NCBI RefSeq assembly: GCF_905147365.1
Contig: NC_056412.1
Location: forward strand, 7,246,001-7,310,000
Length of the DNA: 64,000 nucleotides
Direction of reading: 5' to 3'
Source: Aricia agestis
Taxonomy: Eukaryota; Arthropoda; Insecta; Lepidoptera; Lycaenidae
How positions within the stretch are numbered: position 1 is the first letter of the stretch; each line of letters starts with the position of its first letter. The notes beneath the pieces were generated by a model that saw only the letters and a program-made list of their open reading frames with translations, did not search any database and was not told the DNA's origin. Positions 33,101 through 43,575 of this stretch are shown piece by piece. A program made the translations under genes and the position numbers.

Positions 33101-36100
33101 TCCCACCCAGGGTATTATCTCGAGCACTCCTTTCTACCCAAAGCTGGAGTGTGCGTGTATATCAGAGATGATATCAGCTCTCGCCGCCTCAGCAATCTTG
33201 AGGTTATGGACCTATCAAACTTATGGCTCCGCATAGATTGCGACGACAACCCTCGCGTGCCTATATAGGTCCCATAGTGGTGACCCCGAGACGGACCGAC
33301 TCTTGGAGCATCTGCAAACTGCTTCAGATTTTGTGCAGCAGCAGATTCCATCCGCAGAGATCATAATACTTGGCGACTTTAATGCCTATCACGCCGACTG
33401 GCTCTATTCCAGTAAAACTGATCATGCGGGGAGATCTGTCTGCAACTTTGCCCTTGCGAACGACTTGACACAACTGGTTACTACACCTACGCGAATCCCA
33501 TATGTGGATGGTCAGAATCCTTCCTTGTTGGACCTCCTGCTGACTTCAAATCCTGACGGCTACCAAATATCTGTAACCGCACCACTCGGTTCATCGGATC
33601 ATTGCCTTGTTAGGAGTTCTGTGCCACTTACGACGGTGTTGAGACGGCGCGCTGTCAAATACCGTCGTGTGTGGCACTACAAGTCAGCAGATTGGGATGG
33701 GATGCGGTCGTTTTTTGCATCCTATCCTTGGGGGCACGTGTGCTTCTCGCCGGATGATCCCGACAACACTGCCAACTCTGTTGCCGATGTGGTGATGCAG
33801 GGGATGGAACTTTTCATTCCGACCACTGTAGTGCCAACTGGCGGCAGATTTCGTCCCTGGTTTGGTTCATCCCCCAAAAAAGCTTCTCGCCGGAAGCAGG
33901 AGGCTTACCAATCCTGGGTCAACGCAGTGTCTGCTCGGGATTTAAATACCAGCACATATAAAAAGGAGTACAACCTTGCCTCTAGGTCCCTCAAGAAAGA
34001 GATTACTCGGGCAAAGCACCATCACGTCAATAGAATTGGCAAGAGACTTGAGCGCCTCCCCTCGGGAACCCGTGCATTCTGGTCTCTGGCCAAAGCTATT
34101 GAAGGAAATTTCTGCAAGCCAACCCTACCATCCCTACACGTCAAACTCGACCCTGGATGACGGGGGGGCAGAAACCGCCGACCATACCGCGATGCACGAG
34201 CATCATGTCGGATATACGGTTTCATCAGCGCTCAGTGCGAAAAGCCCTCTGTTCCCTTGATATCCAAAAGTCGAGTGGGCCTGACGGAATCACGCTTATT
34301 GTGTTGAAAAAGTGTGCTCCAGAGTTGGCTCCGATCTTGACGCGTCTTTTTCGGCTCTCCTATTCCACTGGCATCGTCTCGGCTTCCTGGAAGACAGCCT
34401 TGGTGCACCCGATCCCCAAAAAAGGTGATCGCGCAAATCCTTCTAACTACAGACCAATCGCTATAACCTCTCTCTTCTCGAAGATAATGGAATCCATTAT
34501 CAATAGCCAGCTTCTTCGATACTTGGACGGCCAGGGATTGCTAAGCGACAAACGACACGGGTTCCGTAAGGGTCGCTCGGCTGGTGATCTCTTGGCATAC
34601 CTGACTCATCGTTGGGCTCAGGCAATTGAGTCGAAGGGAGAGGCATTGGCTGTTGGTTTGGACATTGCGAAGGCCTTTGATCGGGTTCGGCATAAAGCGC
34701 TGCTATCAAAGCTTCCATCATACGGGCTGCCCGAGAAATTATGTAAGTGGGTCACTAGTTTCTTAGCAGACAGAAGCATAAAGGTCGTGGTTGCCGGCGA
34801 ATGCTCGGAAACTCAGTCTGTTAATGCTGGTGTCCCTCAGGGCTGTGTGCTATCGCCTACTCTATTCATACTGCATATCAATGACATGTTACAAACCAAC
34901 GGCATTCATTGCTATGCGGATGATAGTACAGGTGATGCTGTATATACCGGCTCCCCTAATATTTCTCGGCAAAATGTCACTGAGAGTCGAAACGAACTTG
35001 TGTCTAAGGTGGAGAATTCATTGGAGAAGGTCTCTGAATGGGGTAGACGTAACTTAGTCCAATTCAACCCCACCAAGACACAAGTCTGCGCGTTCACCAC
35101 TAAAAAGTCACCAATGGTCGTTTATCCTCGTTTCGAGGGCACATCTTTAACCTTCTCCCCTAGCATTGAGATAGTTGGCGTCAACATATCGAGCGAAGTC
35201 CAGTTCCGATATCATCTTGAGGGTAAGGCCAAATTAGCCTCGAAGAAGCTTGGCGTTCTTAACAGAGCGAGACAGTACTTCAGTCCGGACTGACCTGAGA
35301 GTTGTAGGCGTTGGTCCGGACTAACGCCTACAACTCTACAAGGCGCAGGTTCGGCCTCATATGGAATATTGTTTTCATCTCTGGGCAGGGGCGCCAAAAT
35401 ACCAACTGCTCCCTCTGGATCGTATCCAACGAAGGGCTGCTCGAATTGTCTACTGCCATTGTGTTTCAAACAGCTTGGACCCCTGAAATTACGCCGAGAT
35501 GTAGCTTCACTCTGCATCCTCTATCGGTTGTATCACGGGGAGTGCTCTGAGGAATTGTTCGGAATCATACCACCTGCAACTTTTCGCTATCGTCCCACGC
35601 GAAAAACATACCATCCTCATCACCTTGATGAGTGGCAGTCTTCCACAGTGCGTTTTTCGCGTAACTTTCTGCCGCGCACTGTAAAACTCTAAAATGAACT
35701 GTCACCAGCAGTATTTCCGGACCGATACGACCTGCAAACCTTCAAGAAAAGAGCGTATTCCCTCTTAAAAGGCCGGCAACGCACCTGCAGCTCTTCTGAT
35801 GTTGCGAGTGTCCATGGGCGACGGTAGTTGCTTACCATCAGGTGACCCGTTTGCTCGTTTGCCCCCTTATTTAATTTAAAAAAAAAACGCTAGAGGCACT
35901 GTAAAATTTGCCATACTAAAAATTTACGAAGTCGCTATCGAGTATCGAAAAATACTACAGCATTAAACTCATGGTAGAGCTACTGTAGGGTTTCATTTCC
36001 TACTAAGGTTCCTTAGAAATGGCTATTCATGTGACTGTCACTGGGGTATTTTTTTACTACAAAATTTGCTTTTTCAGACTTATTGGCCTAGTGACAACAT

Positions 36101-39100
36101 TACAGAGGGAATATATAGAGAAGAAGAGGAGTGAACGTCGGAAACGGTCTACGGCTAGCAATAGAAAAGACTTCCTTTATGAAAACTTTGATACCCTTCC
36201 AGTAAGTATTTTGCATATCTACTGATAAAAAAGTAGAAAAAACTTATCATGCACTGTTTAGTATTACAATTATGATAAGTTATTTAATTATATTTCAGAA
36301 ACGCAAGAAATATAATCAGTTTTCATATCTACAGTCTCACAATGATCCACCGCAGACAAGATCAGCTAAACTCCGTAAGCAACAGGTATTGATATTGTTT
36401 TTGTATATAAAATAAGGGGGCAAACGAGCAACGGGAAACTTCTCTAGTAGTAAATTTTAAGGGAATCTATCTCGTAAAAGGGCATCATTGACCACCTCTA
36501 AATAACAAAATTTAGATCCAGTTGCGGGTGGTATGATACTAAAGTTTTACTTTCGACATATGCTATGGTGTTCTTGTTCCACCGAGTTTTTCGGTTGTTC
36601 GGTTGTGGATATTTTGTATTTTTCAGAAGTCATTATGCGGCTTACTTTGTAGTTAACGAAAAAGACAATTTGTGACTATTTTTAATTTTGATCTTGTTTT
36701 TCAGATTCAAAACAAATCATCACGCGAAGGATCGCCGTCTGGCTCTTCTACGGAAAATAAAGGTAGGCTTAAAACATTCGGCCTTGGCTGAAGGTTATAA
36801 CTTGATTATAAGCGACAACTGATTACTTGGTTTTTACATAGCGTATACCCAAGATGCGTAATGTTATACGGTACATTTTCCTTAGTCTATGATGGTACAT
36901 ACCAAAACGACGATTTTTGAATCAGCAACATGGTTTTACTGTAAGTATTTATATTATAAAATACTACACGTTCCGCGCGGCTTCGCCCGCGTAAATTAGA
37001 TATTTCACAGACAAATTAGTCCACAAAAAATAGCCTATGATCCTTCACGTAGTCTACTTCTTATCTGTGCCAAATAACAGAAAAATTGCTCCAGTAGTTC
37101 GTGAGATAAGCCCTTTCAAATAATTTCCCCCTTTTTTTCCACATTTTCCTCTATTTCCTCGCTCCTATTAGTCTTAGCGTGATAAAATATAGCCTATAGC
37201 TTACCTCTATAAATGGGCTATCTAACACTGAAAGAATTTTTCATATCGGACCAGTAGTTCTTGAGATTAGCGCGTTCAAACAAACAAACTCTTCCACTTT
37301 ATAATATTAGTATAGATAATTTACTAGGTTTGAACTGCGCGGAAGTATAATAGTCCAGGGTCGATAATTTTTAAAACCAAAAAAAATCATAATAGGATGA
37401 AACCCATTAGAAAAGGAGGGAAATATGATAAAAATTAAAGGAAAAATAATTTACGGGCGATCTGAGGTTGGGAAGGGGATGGGGGTGAGTTTTTAAGGGT
37501 AAAAAACGGTTTTTCTCGATTTCCGGCAAAACTAAAAGTCCTATCGAAAAAAGTCAAATGGAAAAGTTGTAGATAATAAAAAGATCTAAAACTTTTGTAT
37601 TTACACTTTTTTCACATAACCTCAAAATTTATGTGAAAAATTCAAAAAACCAAGTTTTTGGTTTTTTATTGTTATCTTTTACAAAAATTATTTTTTTATA
37701 ACGAAATTTTGTGAAAACTTACCTTTTTATGTCCCAAATACACTGTAATTTATTTAATTAAAAATATTTATTTTTTCACCTTATTTTGAATTAATATCGA
37801 AAAAACACCCTAATTTTCAATCGAAAATTCACCCGTCAAAATATCAGCTTTTTTCAAAAAGTTGGTGTGGTTTCTGTTCGTTGGAATCTCTACTTTCCGA
37901 TGGTAAAAAAAAATATATATGTTACTATGGTAAATCTTCTCAGAAAATGCAAAAATTCAAAAAAAACTTGAATTCGAAAAATTTTTTTTTATTATTATAA
38001 ATAATTTCATCTAAAGAATGTGATTGCTGCAATTTGTTTCAATAAAAAAGTTGATTTATTTAATTCTAATTACATTTATCAAAATCATTTAATGTGTTCT
38101 GTTTTTTAATATACTGTAATACATTATTTCTAGTATCGCTGCTTTGAACACATGAAATTTTTTCTTTTGATTTATTACCGAAAAATCCACCGCAGATAAA
38201 GCAATGAGATTCAAAATTAAATCCAAGAGCATCTTTAATTACTTCTTTTCCTTCCTTTGCTTTTTTTTGTCTTGAACTACAAAATGTAGCTATTGCGGTC
38301 TCGTCATTATATTGACTTTGACAACTTCGATGAATAAAAGCTGATGTCAAAGTCTCAAATTTTTTGTATTTATTGTCGATTCTTTTTTTGCTGGATACCA
38401 CTAAACGATTCAAAGCTGCTTTTTTTATTGCATACACTTGCTTATCATCTGCCTTATTGCAAATGATACAAACAGATTCATCCATACTGATAATCTGAAA
38501 AGACAAAATCGAATTAATAATGTCTTCACTATTTAATCGTGAATAAACTCCCATGAAAAAAAAATTAAAGAAATCAATGTCAAAATGTATAAATAATATA
38601 TTATAAATCTATAAAAAAGTATAAAATATATATGAAAATCGGCCAAAAGTTTGTTTTATTAGAAATATATTTACGATATATATTTTATATATTTTTATAG
38701 ATTTTAAATATATTTTTTATAGATTTTGAAATATATTTTTTTTCATGGGATTAACTAAATTTGTTTGTGCAAAATTAAGGAGATAATTATTTTTTTATCT
38801 TGTACTAAAATATCATTTAATGTAACAGCTGCTACGAAATATATAGTATATAATAGTAGGTATGTATGTAGTAAGACCCAGACCCGCCTAGCCCCTTCCC
38901 CACTTCTCCACGAAATACCTTTTGATGGGCTACAATTTTTCGTAGGTCACTCAGGTATATATATAATTTATCTCAAAATAGTTATAAATAAGCATCTACG
39001 CATATAATTTAAAGAAAATTAGACAACTTTCTCCAAATATTGTAGATGTCTTATTAAATATTAATTTAATTAACTTATTTGTTTGTTAATTATAGTAGTA

Positions 39101-42100
39101 TATTTTTATTTGCAATTTTTTTGTTATCAACGTCACATGTAATCTAACGTTTTTCGAGTAATTAAAGTCTAAATTTTAATAAATAGCTCAAAATTATTTA
39201 TAATAATTAAAAAAAGTTTTTCAAATTCAAGTTTTTTTTTAATTTTTGCGTTTTCTGAGAAGATTTACCATAATAACATATATTTTTTTTTTCACCATCG
39301 GAAAGTAGAGATTTCAACGAACAGAAACCACACCAACTTTTTGAAAAAAGCTGATATTTTGACGGGTGAATTTTCGATTGAAAATTAGGGTGTTTTTTCG
39401 ATATTAATTCAAAATAAGGTGAAAAAATAAATATTTTTAATTAAATAAATTACAGTGTATTTGGGACATAAAAAGGTAAGTTTTCACAAAATTTCGTTAT
39501 AAAAAAATAATTTTTGTAAAAGATAACAATAAAAAACCAAAAACTTGGTTTTTTGAATTTTTCACATAAATTTTGAGGTTATGTGAAAAAAGTGTAAATA
39601 CAAAAGTTTTAGATCTTTTTATTATCTACAACTTTTCCATTTGACTTTTTTCGATAGGACTTTTAGTTTTGCCGGAAATCGAGAAAATCCGTTTTTTACC
39701 CTTAAAAACTCACCCCCATCCCCTTCCCAACCTCAGATCGCCCGTAAATTATTTTTCCTTTAATTTTTATCATATTTCCCTCCTTTTCTAATGGGTTTCA
39801 TTCTATTATAATTTTTTTTCACATTTCATTATTTTTAAAGGCTTCTACCCTGGTCTATAACTGTAATCCAAATGTTTAAAACCGACATTTGCAGATAACC
39901 CGGATTTTATCCGCCCAGTAGATCCAGAGATACATTGTATTAGTATAGAGTATGTAATTACGAATTGTTATTTCTCTTGTACTACAGCGAGCTGGTCCGG
40001 CAAGCCGTCGTGGGTATCGGCGCTGCCGCCGGGCCTGTCCGTCGAGCCCGTGTACGCCGAGACCAAGAAAGTCTGCCACGGCTGCGGGAGAAACGGTCAG
40101 TAATAAGGACACTTTTCCCTTCATGCATATTGTCACCCGCGCGCGGACCTTGTCCGCCCCGATACGTTTATACGATTTCTTAAAAAAGACACATTGTTCA
40201 TGATGTTGATTTTGATAATTATAAGCATTTGAAAAAAGTGATAGAAAAATACCATGAAAGTGTCGCGACGACTCGTTGTCTGCTGCAACTTCATGTAGCC
40301 AGCTTCCAACTTGTACCTTAACTCTGAAATTAATATTTTTAAATTAGGGCCACTAAAATACAGGCTCTGCCTAGTTACAGATAAATTGTACCATTGACAA
40401 AATTGATTCCTACCTAGCTAGTTGATGGACGAACGTCATTTGGTCAGATCATGTCAATTTAATGTTAAAGACCGCGCCACACCGGAATGGCAGCGGCTAT
40501 GTATTACGATAATGAAGGTAAAGTTTAAAATCATATGACACTGAAAGTGCTCGCCGCGCTGCTGCCATTTCGGTGTGGCGCGGCCCTAATTGTGATCTGT
40601 CGGCTGGGTTTGAAGTAACTCGACCAAACTACGTAGGTCCCCCATCTGCGTAGCCCGTAGGAATCAACTAAGTTACAGCATTGTAAATTTTATTTTAAGA
40701 TTAATTTTTTTACCTCACTTTTTTTTGGTAAAAAAAGTGGGCCCTGTGCGAGTTTCTTACGCCGGTTCTTCTAGCCGGGATAGTTCCCGAACCGGTGGTA
40801 GGCACCGTAGCTAATATTAACATTCTAAAAGTATTTTCTTAAAATCTACTCAGAAATAAAACATTTTTTATTTATTTATTATTTAACTTCTTTATTCTAT
40901 TCTATTCTAGCACGTTATTAAAATAAGACTTGTGTTTTTTTATGCATGAATCTTGACTGTAATTTGGTTCTATTGTTGTGGATTAGTTAATAAATGGAAT
41001 GAAATAATCTTATTATATAATGTTTTCAGACGTGCCCTCACTGCTGGTGTCGTGTGGGGCGTGTTCTGTCCGTCAGCACACGGGGTGCGGCGCGGCGGGC
41101 GGGCGGTGTGTGTCGTGCCGCGCCCCGCTGCCTGACCCCGCCCCCGCGCCCGCCTCCCCCGCCGACCACAGGCTGTACGCCGGTACGTATACTATAATAA
41201 TAACATCGATGGTAGTATCAGAGTAAACAGAACTAACGAGTAGGGTGACTCAGATGTTGCGGTGGGTTCATCGTGCCCGAAACTTTGCCTAACTGGGGAG
41301 TGAAGCACCATGGGGTTTTAGTGGGTAGGTCCTCGGAGAGTCCCACATACCCTGGTCGACGTCCCGAATCCGCCGGGGATGCGTAAAGCATTTCCCTCTG
41401 TTAAAAAAAGAGTGACTCAGATGCGATCTCGATACGTTTGACGTAGTATGTCATATCGTACAGTCCACACGGCGCGTTGCGTCGACGCAGCGCTGCCGTT
41501 TGGCACATAGCCGGCCACACGGGCGTTGCGTCATCGCAGCGTTATTACGAAGCAGTTTTAAGCTGCGTTTCCACTGAAGCGGAGCGGAGCTTAGCAGTGC
41601 CCGAATTGACCAATCGTGCTATTCCAGCGGAATGACAGCGAAGCGGAGCGAAGATTTCGAGCACATGGTGATTGGTCAATTCGGCACCGCTAAGCTCCGC
41701 TCCGCTTCAGTGGAAACGCAGCCTTAACGTCAACACCCCCTCACGCTTCGTCTCAGGGGGCTGCTGTCCGTCATGTGTGCGTTGCGATAACGCAGCGCGC
41801 CATGTAAACACCTTGGTTATTTGTATGTAAAACAACGCAACGGCAGTGCTGCGGCGACGCAACGCGCCGGGTGGCCAAAGAGCCAGTCTCTTTAACTCAG
41901 CATTGTGAAACCCAACTCGCGTAGATACGCCCGTTTGTTTCAAGTCGAGGTACTCCTTATTTCTGTCTTCTCTGGTAGTATGTACCAGTAAGTTTCATAC
42001 AAACTTTCATCCCCTATTTTATCCCCTTGGGGGTAGATTTGATCAAAATCCTTTCTTAGCGGATGCCTACCTCATACCTGCCTCTGCGTGCTAAATTTCA

Positions 42101-43129
42101 GCCCGATACGTCCAGTGGTTTGGGCTGTGCGTTAATAGATCACTATGTCAGTCTGTTAGTCAGTCGATTCTTCTTCTCAGTCTCACTCAGTCCTTTGAGT
42201 TATATATAATATATTTAGATTTAGATTGAGTCGAGAGAAGGAAATCTCGAGGAAATGACTAAATATACATGTGTTAGCCAAAAAAATGGCTCACCCGTTA
42301 CCTTAATAACATTAACAACCCTACTTTACAGAGAAGCTGGCCGAGCGCAAGAGGCTTCACGAAAAGAACATGGCGCTGTGTGTCGAGCTGCGCAAGTTGG
42401 AGGCGCGAGCTGCGACTCTGAAGGAGAATCTAGACGAGCACAGCGACGAGAAACGCCAGCTGCTGGCAGACCAGGTCATTTAGCCAAGACTTCCTCGTTT
42501 TTTTTAAAATGAAATAAGGGGGCAAACGAGCAAACGGGTCACCTGATGGAAAGCAACTTCCATCGCCCATGGACACTCGCAGCATCAGAAGAGCTGCAGG
42601 TGCGTTGCCGGCCTTTTAAGAGGGAATAGGGTAATAGGGGAGGGTAGGGAAGGGAAGGGAATAGGGGAGGGTAGGGAAGGGTAGGGAAGGGAATAGAGTA
42701 GCGGATTGGGCCTCCGGTAAACTCACTCACTCGGCGAAACACAGCGTAAGCGCTGTTTCACGCCGGTTTTCTGTGAGAACGTGGTATTTCTCCGGTCGAG
42801 CCGGCCCATTCGTGCCGAAGCATGGCTCTCCCACGTATTATCGCTTCCTCATAGAATCGCCGATCAAAATGTATGGAATTGACATAAGGGTTCGTTAATA
42901 TGACGCGACGTTAACGTTCGACTCGTCTTGTGTCAATTCCTAACATTTTGATCGGCGATTCTATAACGAAGCAATAACTAAAAAGTCTTGGCTCACCCCC
43001 CAGATCAAGACTCAGCGGAACCTGCAGAAGCTCCTGGACTTCATCAGCCAGTTCAAGGACACGTCGATCAGTATCCGCTCGACGTCCGTCAGCGAGTCGG
43101 GCAGCGAGCTCAGCAGAAACGACGAATAG
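30156..43129 (+). CDS. PHF21A/BHC80-like PHD-finger protein, 12 coding exons, 501 aa
   Basis: Exons: 30156-30233, 30307-30339, 30414-30479, 30606-30997, 32250-32387, 36078-36201, 36299-36385, 36705-36762, 39988-40095, 41030-41182, 42332-42474, 43004-43129. All have GT/AG borders and the phases join to 502 codons. The N-terminal helices (ELRNAIRIHQIWVARLQEDE ... AQKRVVDRLRREL) match the start of PHF21A/BHC80. The middle is acidic/basic and low in complexity. A PHD-type finger spans about residues 356-395 (CHGC, CGAC, H-x2-C, CVSC). A coiled coil closes the protein (about 413-475, LAERKRLHEKNMALCVELRK). BHC80 binds histone H3 unmodified at lysine 4 within LSD1-CoREST; that role is inferred. The finger is short between its last two ligand pairs. 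An alternative acceptor near 39896 would lengthen exon 9. Confidence 0.78.
31152..31899. mobile_element. hAT-type element with 8-bp duplication ATCATAAT (PHF21-like intron 4)
   Basis: Starts TAGGGCTCGGATTTAT and ends GCGGGCCCTA. ATCATAAT flanks it at 31144-31151 and 31900-31907. The interior repeats TCCATATTTT about ten times on the two sides and contains a short broken frame (about 31370-31540, peptide IEEIENKVSDAEDPVVDMAK) that may be a transposase relic. Confidence 0.8.
32640..35887 (+). mobile_element. CR1-type LINE, ORF2 broken
   Basis: Begins GTGGGAGAGCCATGCTTCGG and ends GTTTGCCCCCTTATTT followed by an A-rich run. Both ends are those shared by the SINE-like copies at 42499, 49239, 53269, 54252 and 59128. 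About 3.25 kb. The 5' region (32640-33000) has no ORF1 I can recognise. Nested in the MITE at 32524-35985. Confidence 0.85.
33047..35830 (+). pseudogene. CR1-type ORF2: endonuclease and reverse transcriptase, frameshifted
   Basis: Endonuclease: LFLTETQISS, then after a frame break IILGDFNAYHADW and LGSSDHCLV (33303-34160). RT follows in another frame (34157-35293): SSGPDGITLIVLKK, NPSNYRPIAITSLFSKIMES, GLDIAKAFDRVRHKALL, GVPQGCVLSPTLF, CYADDSTGDA. At 35281-35335 a small inverted-repeat insertion (arms GAGTTGTAGGCGTT) interrupts the region after RQYFSPD. The C-terminal part resumes (APKYQLLPLDRIQRRAARI-like, then RRDVASLCILYRLYHGECSE) and runs into GRQRTCSSSDVASVHG at the 3' end. At least three breaks; inactive. 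Confidence 0.88.
36408..36440 (-). repeat. Short fragment of the CR1/SINE tail
   Basis: AAATAAGGGGGCAAACGAGC followed by AACGGG matches the inverted tail of the CR1-derived SINE-like copies. The rest is lost. Lies in intron 7. Confidence 0.5.
36935..37318 (+). repeat. Dispersed repeat copy (family of 2560-2830)
   Basis: From near TATTATAAAATACTACACG through CGCGCGGCTTCGCCCGCG, GTAGTTCGTGAGATAAGCCC and CTCCTATTAGTCTTAGCGTG to CTTTATAATATTAGTATAG. The 2560-2830 copy is its reverse complement with moderate divergence. Intron 8. Confidence 0.6.
37352..39858. mobile_element. 2.5-kb element with about 620-bp terminal inverted repeats
   Basis: From about 37368 to 37985 the sequence is mirrored at about 39195-39815 with very few differences (for example GATCTGAGGTTGGGAAGGGG and its inverse). 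The outermost pieces, CCAGGGT at 37352 and ACCCTGG near 39852, extend the match imperfectly. The middle (38000-39190) is AT-rich and encodes one cysteine-rich minus-strand ORF. The family is unrecognised. It occupies most of intron 8 of the PHF21-like gene. Confidence 0.8.
38066..38485 (-). CDS. Unrecognised cysteine-rich ORF inside the long-TIR element, 139 aa
   Basis: Open from MDESVCIICNKADDKQVYAI (ATG at 38485; the frame is open upstream to an ATG at 38554) to NTLNDFDKCN. It contains C-x2-C (CIIC), H-x3-C (HRSCQSQY) and C-x2-C (CFICGGFFGN), a spacing that could bind zinc, plus basic helices. It looks like the N-terminal recognition module of a longer transposon protein whose remainder is absent. 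I cannot name the family. It lacks host-gene features such as introns and is confined to the element. Confidence 0.5.
   Translation of the reverse strand: MDESVCIICNKADDKQVYAIKKAALNRLVVSSKKRIDNKYKKFETLTSAFIHRSCQSQYNDETAIATFCSSRQKKAKEGKEVIKDALGFNFESHCFICGGFFGNKSKEKISCVQSSDTRNNVLQYIKKQNTLNDFDKCN
40472..40583. mobile_element. Hairpin MITE, CCGCGCCACACCGG ends
   Basis: The left CCGCGCCACACCGGAATGGC is inverted at the right (GCCATTTCGGTGTGGCGCGG), with a 66-bp middle. Intron 9 of the PHF21-like gene. Confidence 0.7.
40690..40870 (+). repeat. Dispersed repeat with TTACGCCGGTTCTTCT core (copy 1)
   Basis: Phrases TTTCTTACGCCGGTTCTTCT and CCGAACCGGTGGTAGGCACC are mirrored at 60140-60235. Intron 9. 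Confidence 0.5.
41257..41411 (+). mobile_element. Short 5'-truncated non-LTR element or SINE, duplication GTGACTCAGATG
   Basis: Flanked by GTGACTCAGATG at 41245-41256 and 41412-41423. The body has GAGAGTCCCACATACCCTGG and an A-rich tail (TTAAAAAAAGA). Distantly like 23692-24012. Intron 10. Confidence 0.7.
41465..41874. mobile_element. TIR element CCACACGGCGCGTTGCGTCG, with nested MITE
   Basis: The left CCACACGGCGCGTTGCGTCG is inverted at the right, ending 41874. GC-rich, with several GCGTTGCG words. A second hairpin element (41561-41723) sits inside. Intron 10. Confidence 0.65.
41561..41723. mobile_element. Hairpin MITE with TTA duplication, AGCTGCGTTTCCACTGAAGC end
   Basis: Nearly perfect inverted arms (GCGTTTCCACTGAAGCGGAG and the inverse), with TTA on both sides (41558-41560 and 41724-41726). 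PIF/Harbinger-style target. Confidence 0.7.
42000..42180 (+). repeat. Possible dispersed repeat
   Basis: Text such as AATTTCAGCCCGATACGTCC and GTCAGTCTGTTAGTCAGTCG is typical of dispersed insect repeats. There is no second copy in this window, so support is stylistic only. Confidence 0.3.
42499..42834 (-). mobile_element. CR1-derived SINE-like copy (intron 11)
   Basis: On the minus strand, starts GTGGGAGAGCCATGCTTCGG, carries a (CCCTTCCCTA)n purine/pyrimidine-biased middle, then AAAGGCCGGCAACGCACCTG and the tail CGTTTGCCCCCTTATTTC. Head and tail match the CR1 LINE at 32640-35887. The tail keeps a piece of the ORF2 C-terminus (LKGRQRTCSSSDAASVHGR). Confidence 0.85.
42838..42978. mobile_element. 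Hairpin MITE just upstream of the last PHF21-like exon
   Basis: Arms ATAGAATCGCCGATCAAAAT (42851) and its inverse (to 42964), with looser pairing beyond. Its right edge lies about 25 nt before the acceptor at 43003. Confidence 0.7.
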
Positions 43130-43158
43130 CACAGGACTATTATGGTAAGCGTTCTTAC

Positions 43159-43575
43159 CATAAAGTTAATATACCTTGCGGAATAGAGAAATAAAGGCGT
43201 GCGGAGCTAAAATGGTCTCTTTGGAGAATCATATTATGAATCATAATATGATTTTTTTTAATCGCAAAATGCAAGTCTGCTTGCATTTTGCGATTTAAAA
43301 ATTCGTATTTTCGAGCAAGCGAGATGTCACTATCAGTATCACTGCGTGGTAAAAAGAGACGTGTGATACATGAAAGCAGAACCAATTTTTTCATCTGTTT
43401 GACATCCAGTTGGCACTTATCGGAACATTGACAATTTAATCTATTAGAAAGATGCTCGTGTAAGTGTATACGTAAACAAACTTTTACACACAGACGTAAA
43501 TCAATTTCGGTTTCGTTTGACAGCTCGAGATTGTTGCTCTATAGTCTATTCTGCTAGGTATATTAACTTTATGGT
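43159..43575. mobile_element. MITE with CATAAAGTTAATATACC ends (copy 2), with nested TIR fragment
   Basis: CCATAAAGTTAATATACC at the left and GGTATATTAACTTTATGG at the right. At about 43199-43330 it is interrupted by a GGAGCTAAAATGGTCTC piece related to the 21689 element. It lies in the presumed 3' UTR of the PHF21-like gene. Confidence 0.7.

Larger units (their letters stand above)
32524..35985. mobile_element. Hairpin MITE (CAGTAGCTCTACCAT ends), copy 1, split by a CR1 LINE
   Basis: The arms CAGTAGCTCTACCATGAGTT (32524) and the inverse (to 35985) each run about 100 bp through CGATACTCGATACCGACTAC. The intact relative at 53885-54161 lacks the LINE. The host is intron 5 of the PHF21-like gene. 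Confidence 0.8.

Noticed and set aside
39897..39987. Extending PHF21-like exon 9 upstream to the acceptor near 39896
   Set aside because: The frame stays open, but the added peptide (DNPDFIRPVDPEIHC...) comes from AT-rich sequence. The acceptor at 39987 has a better pyrimidine tract and starts where the G/C-rich coding sequence begins. Kept as an alternative only.
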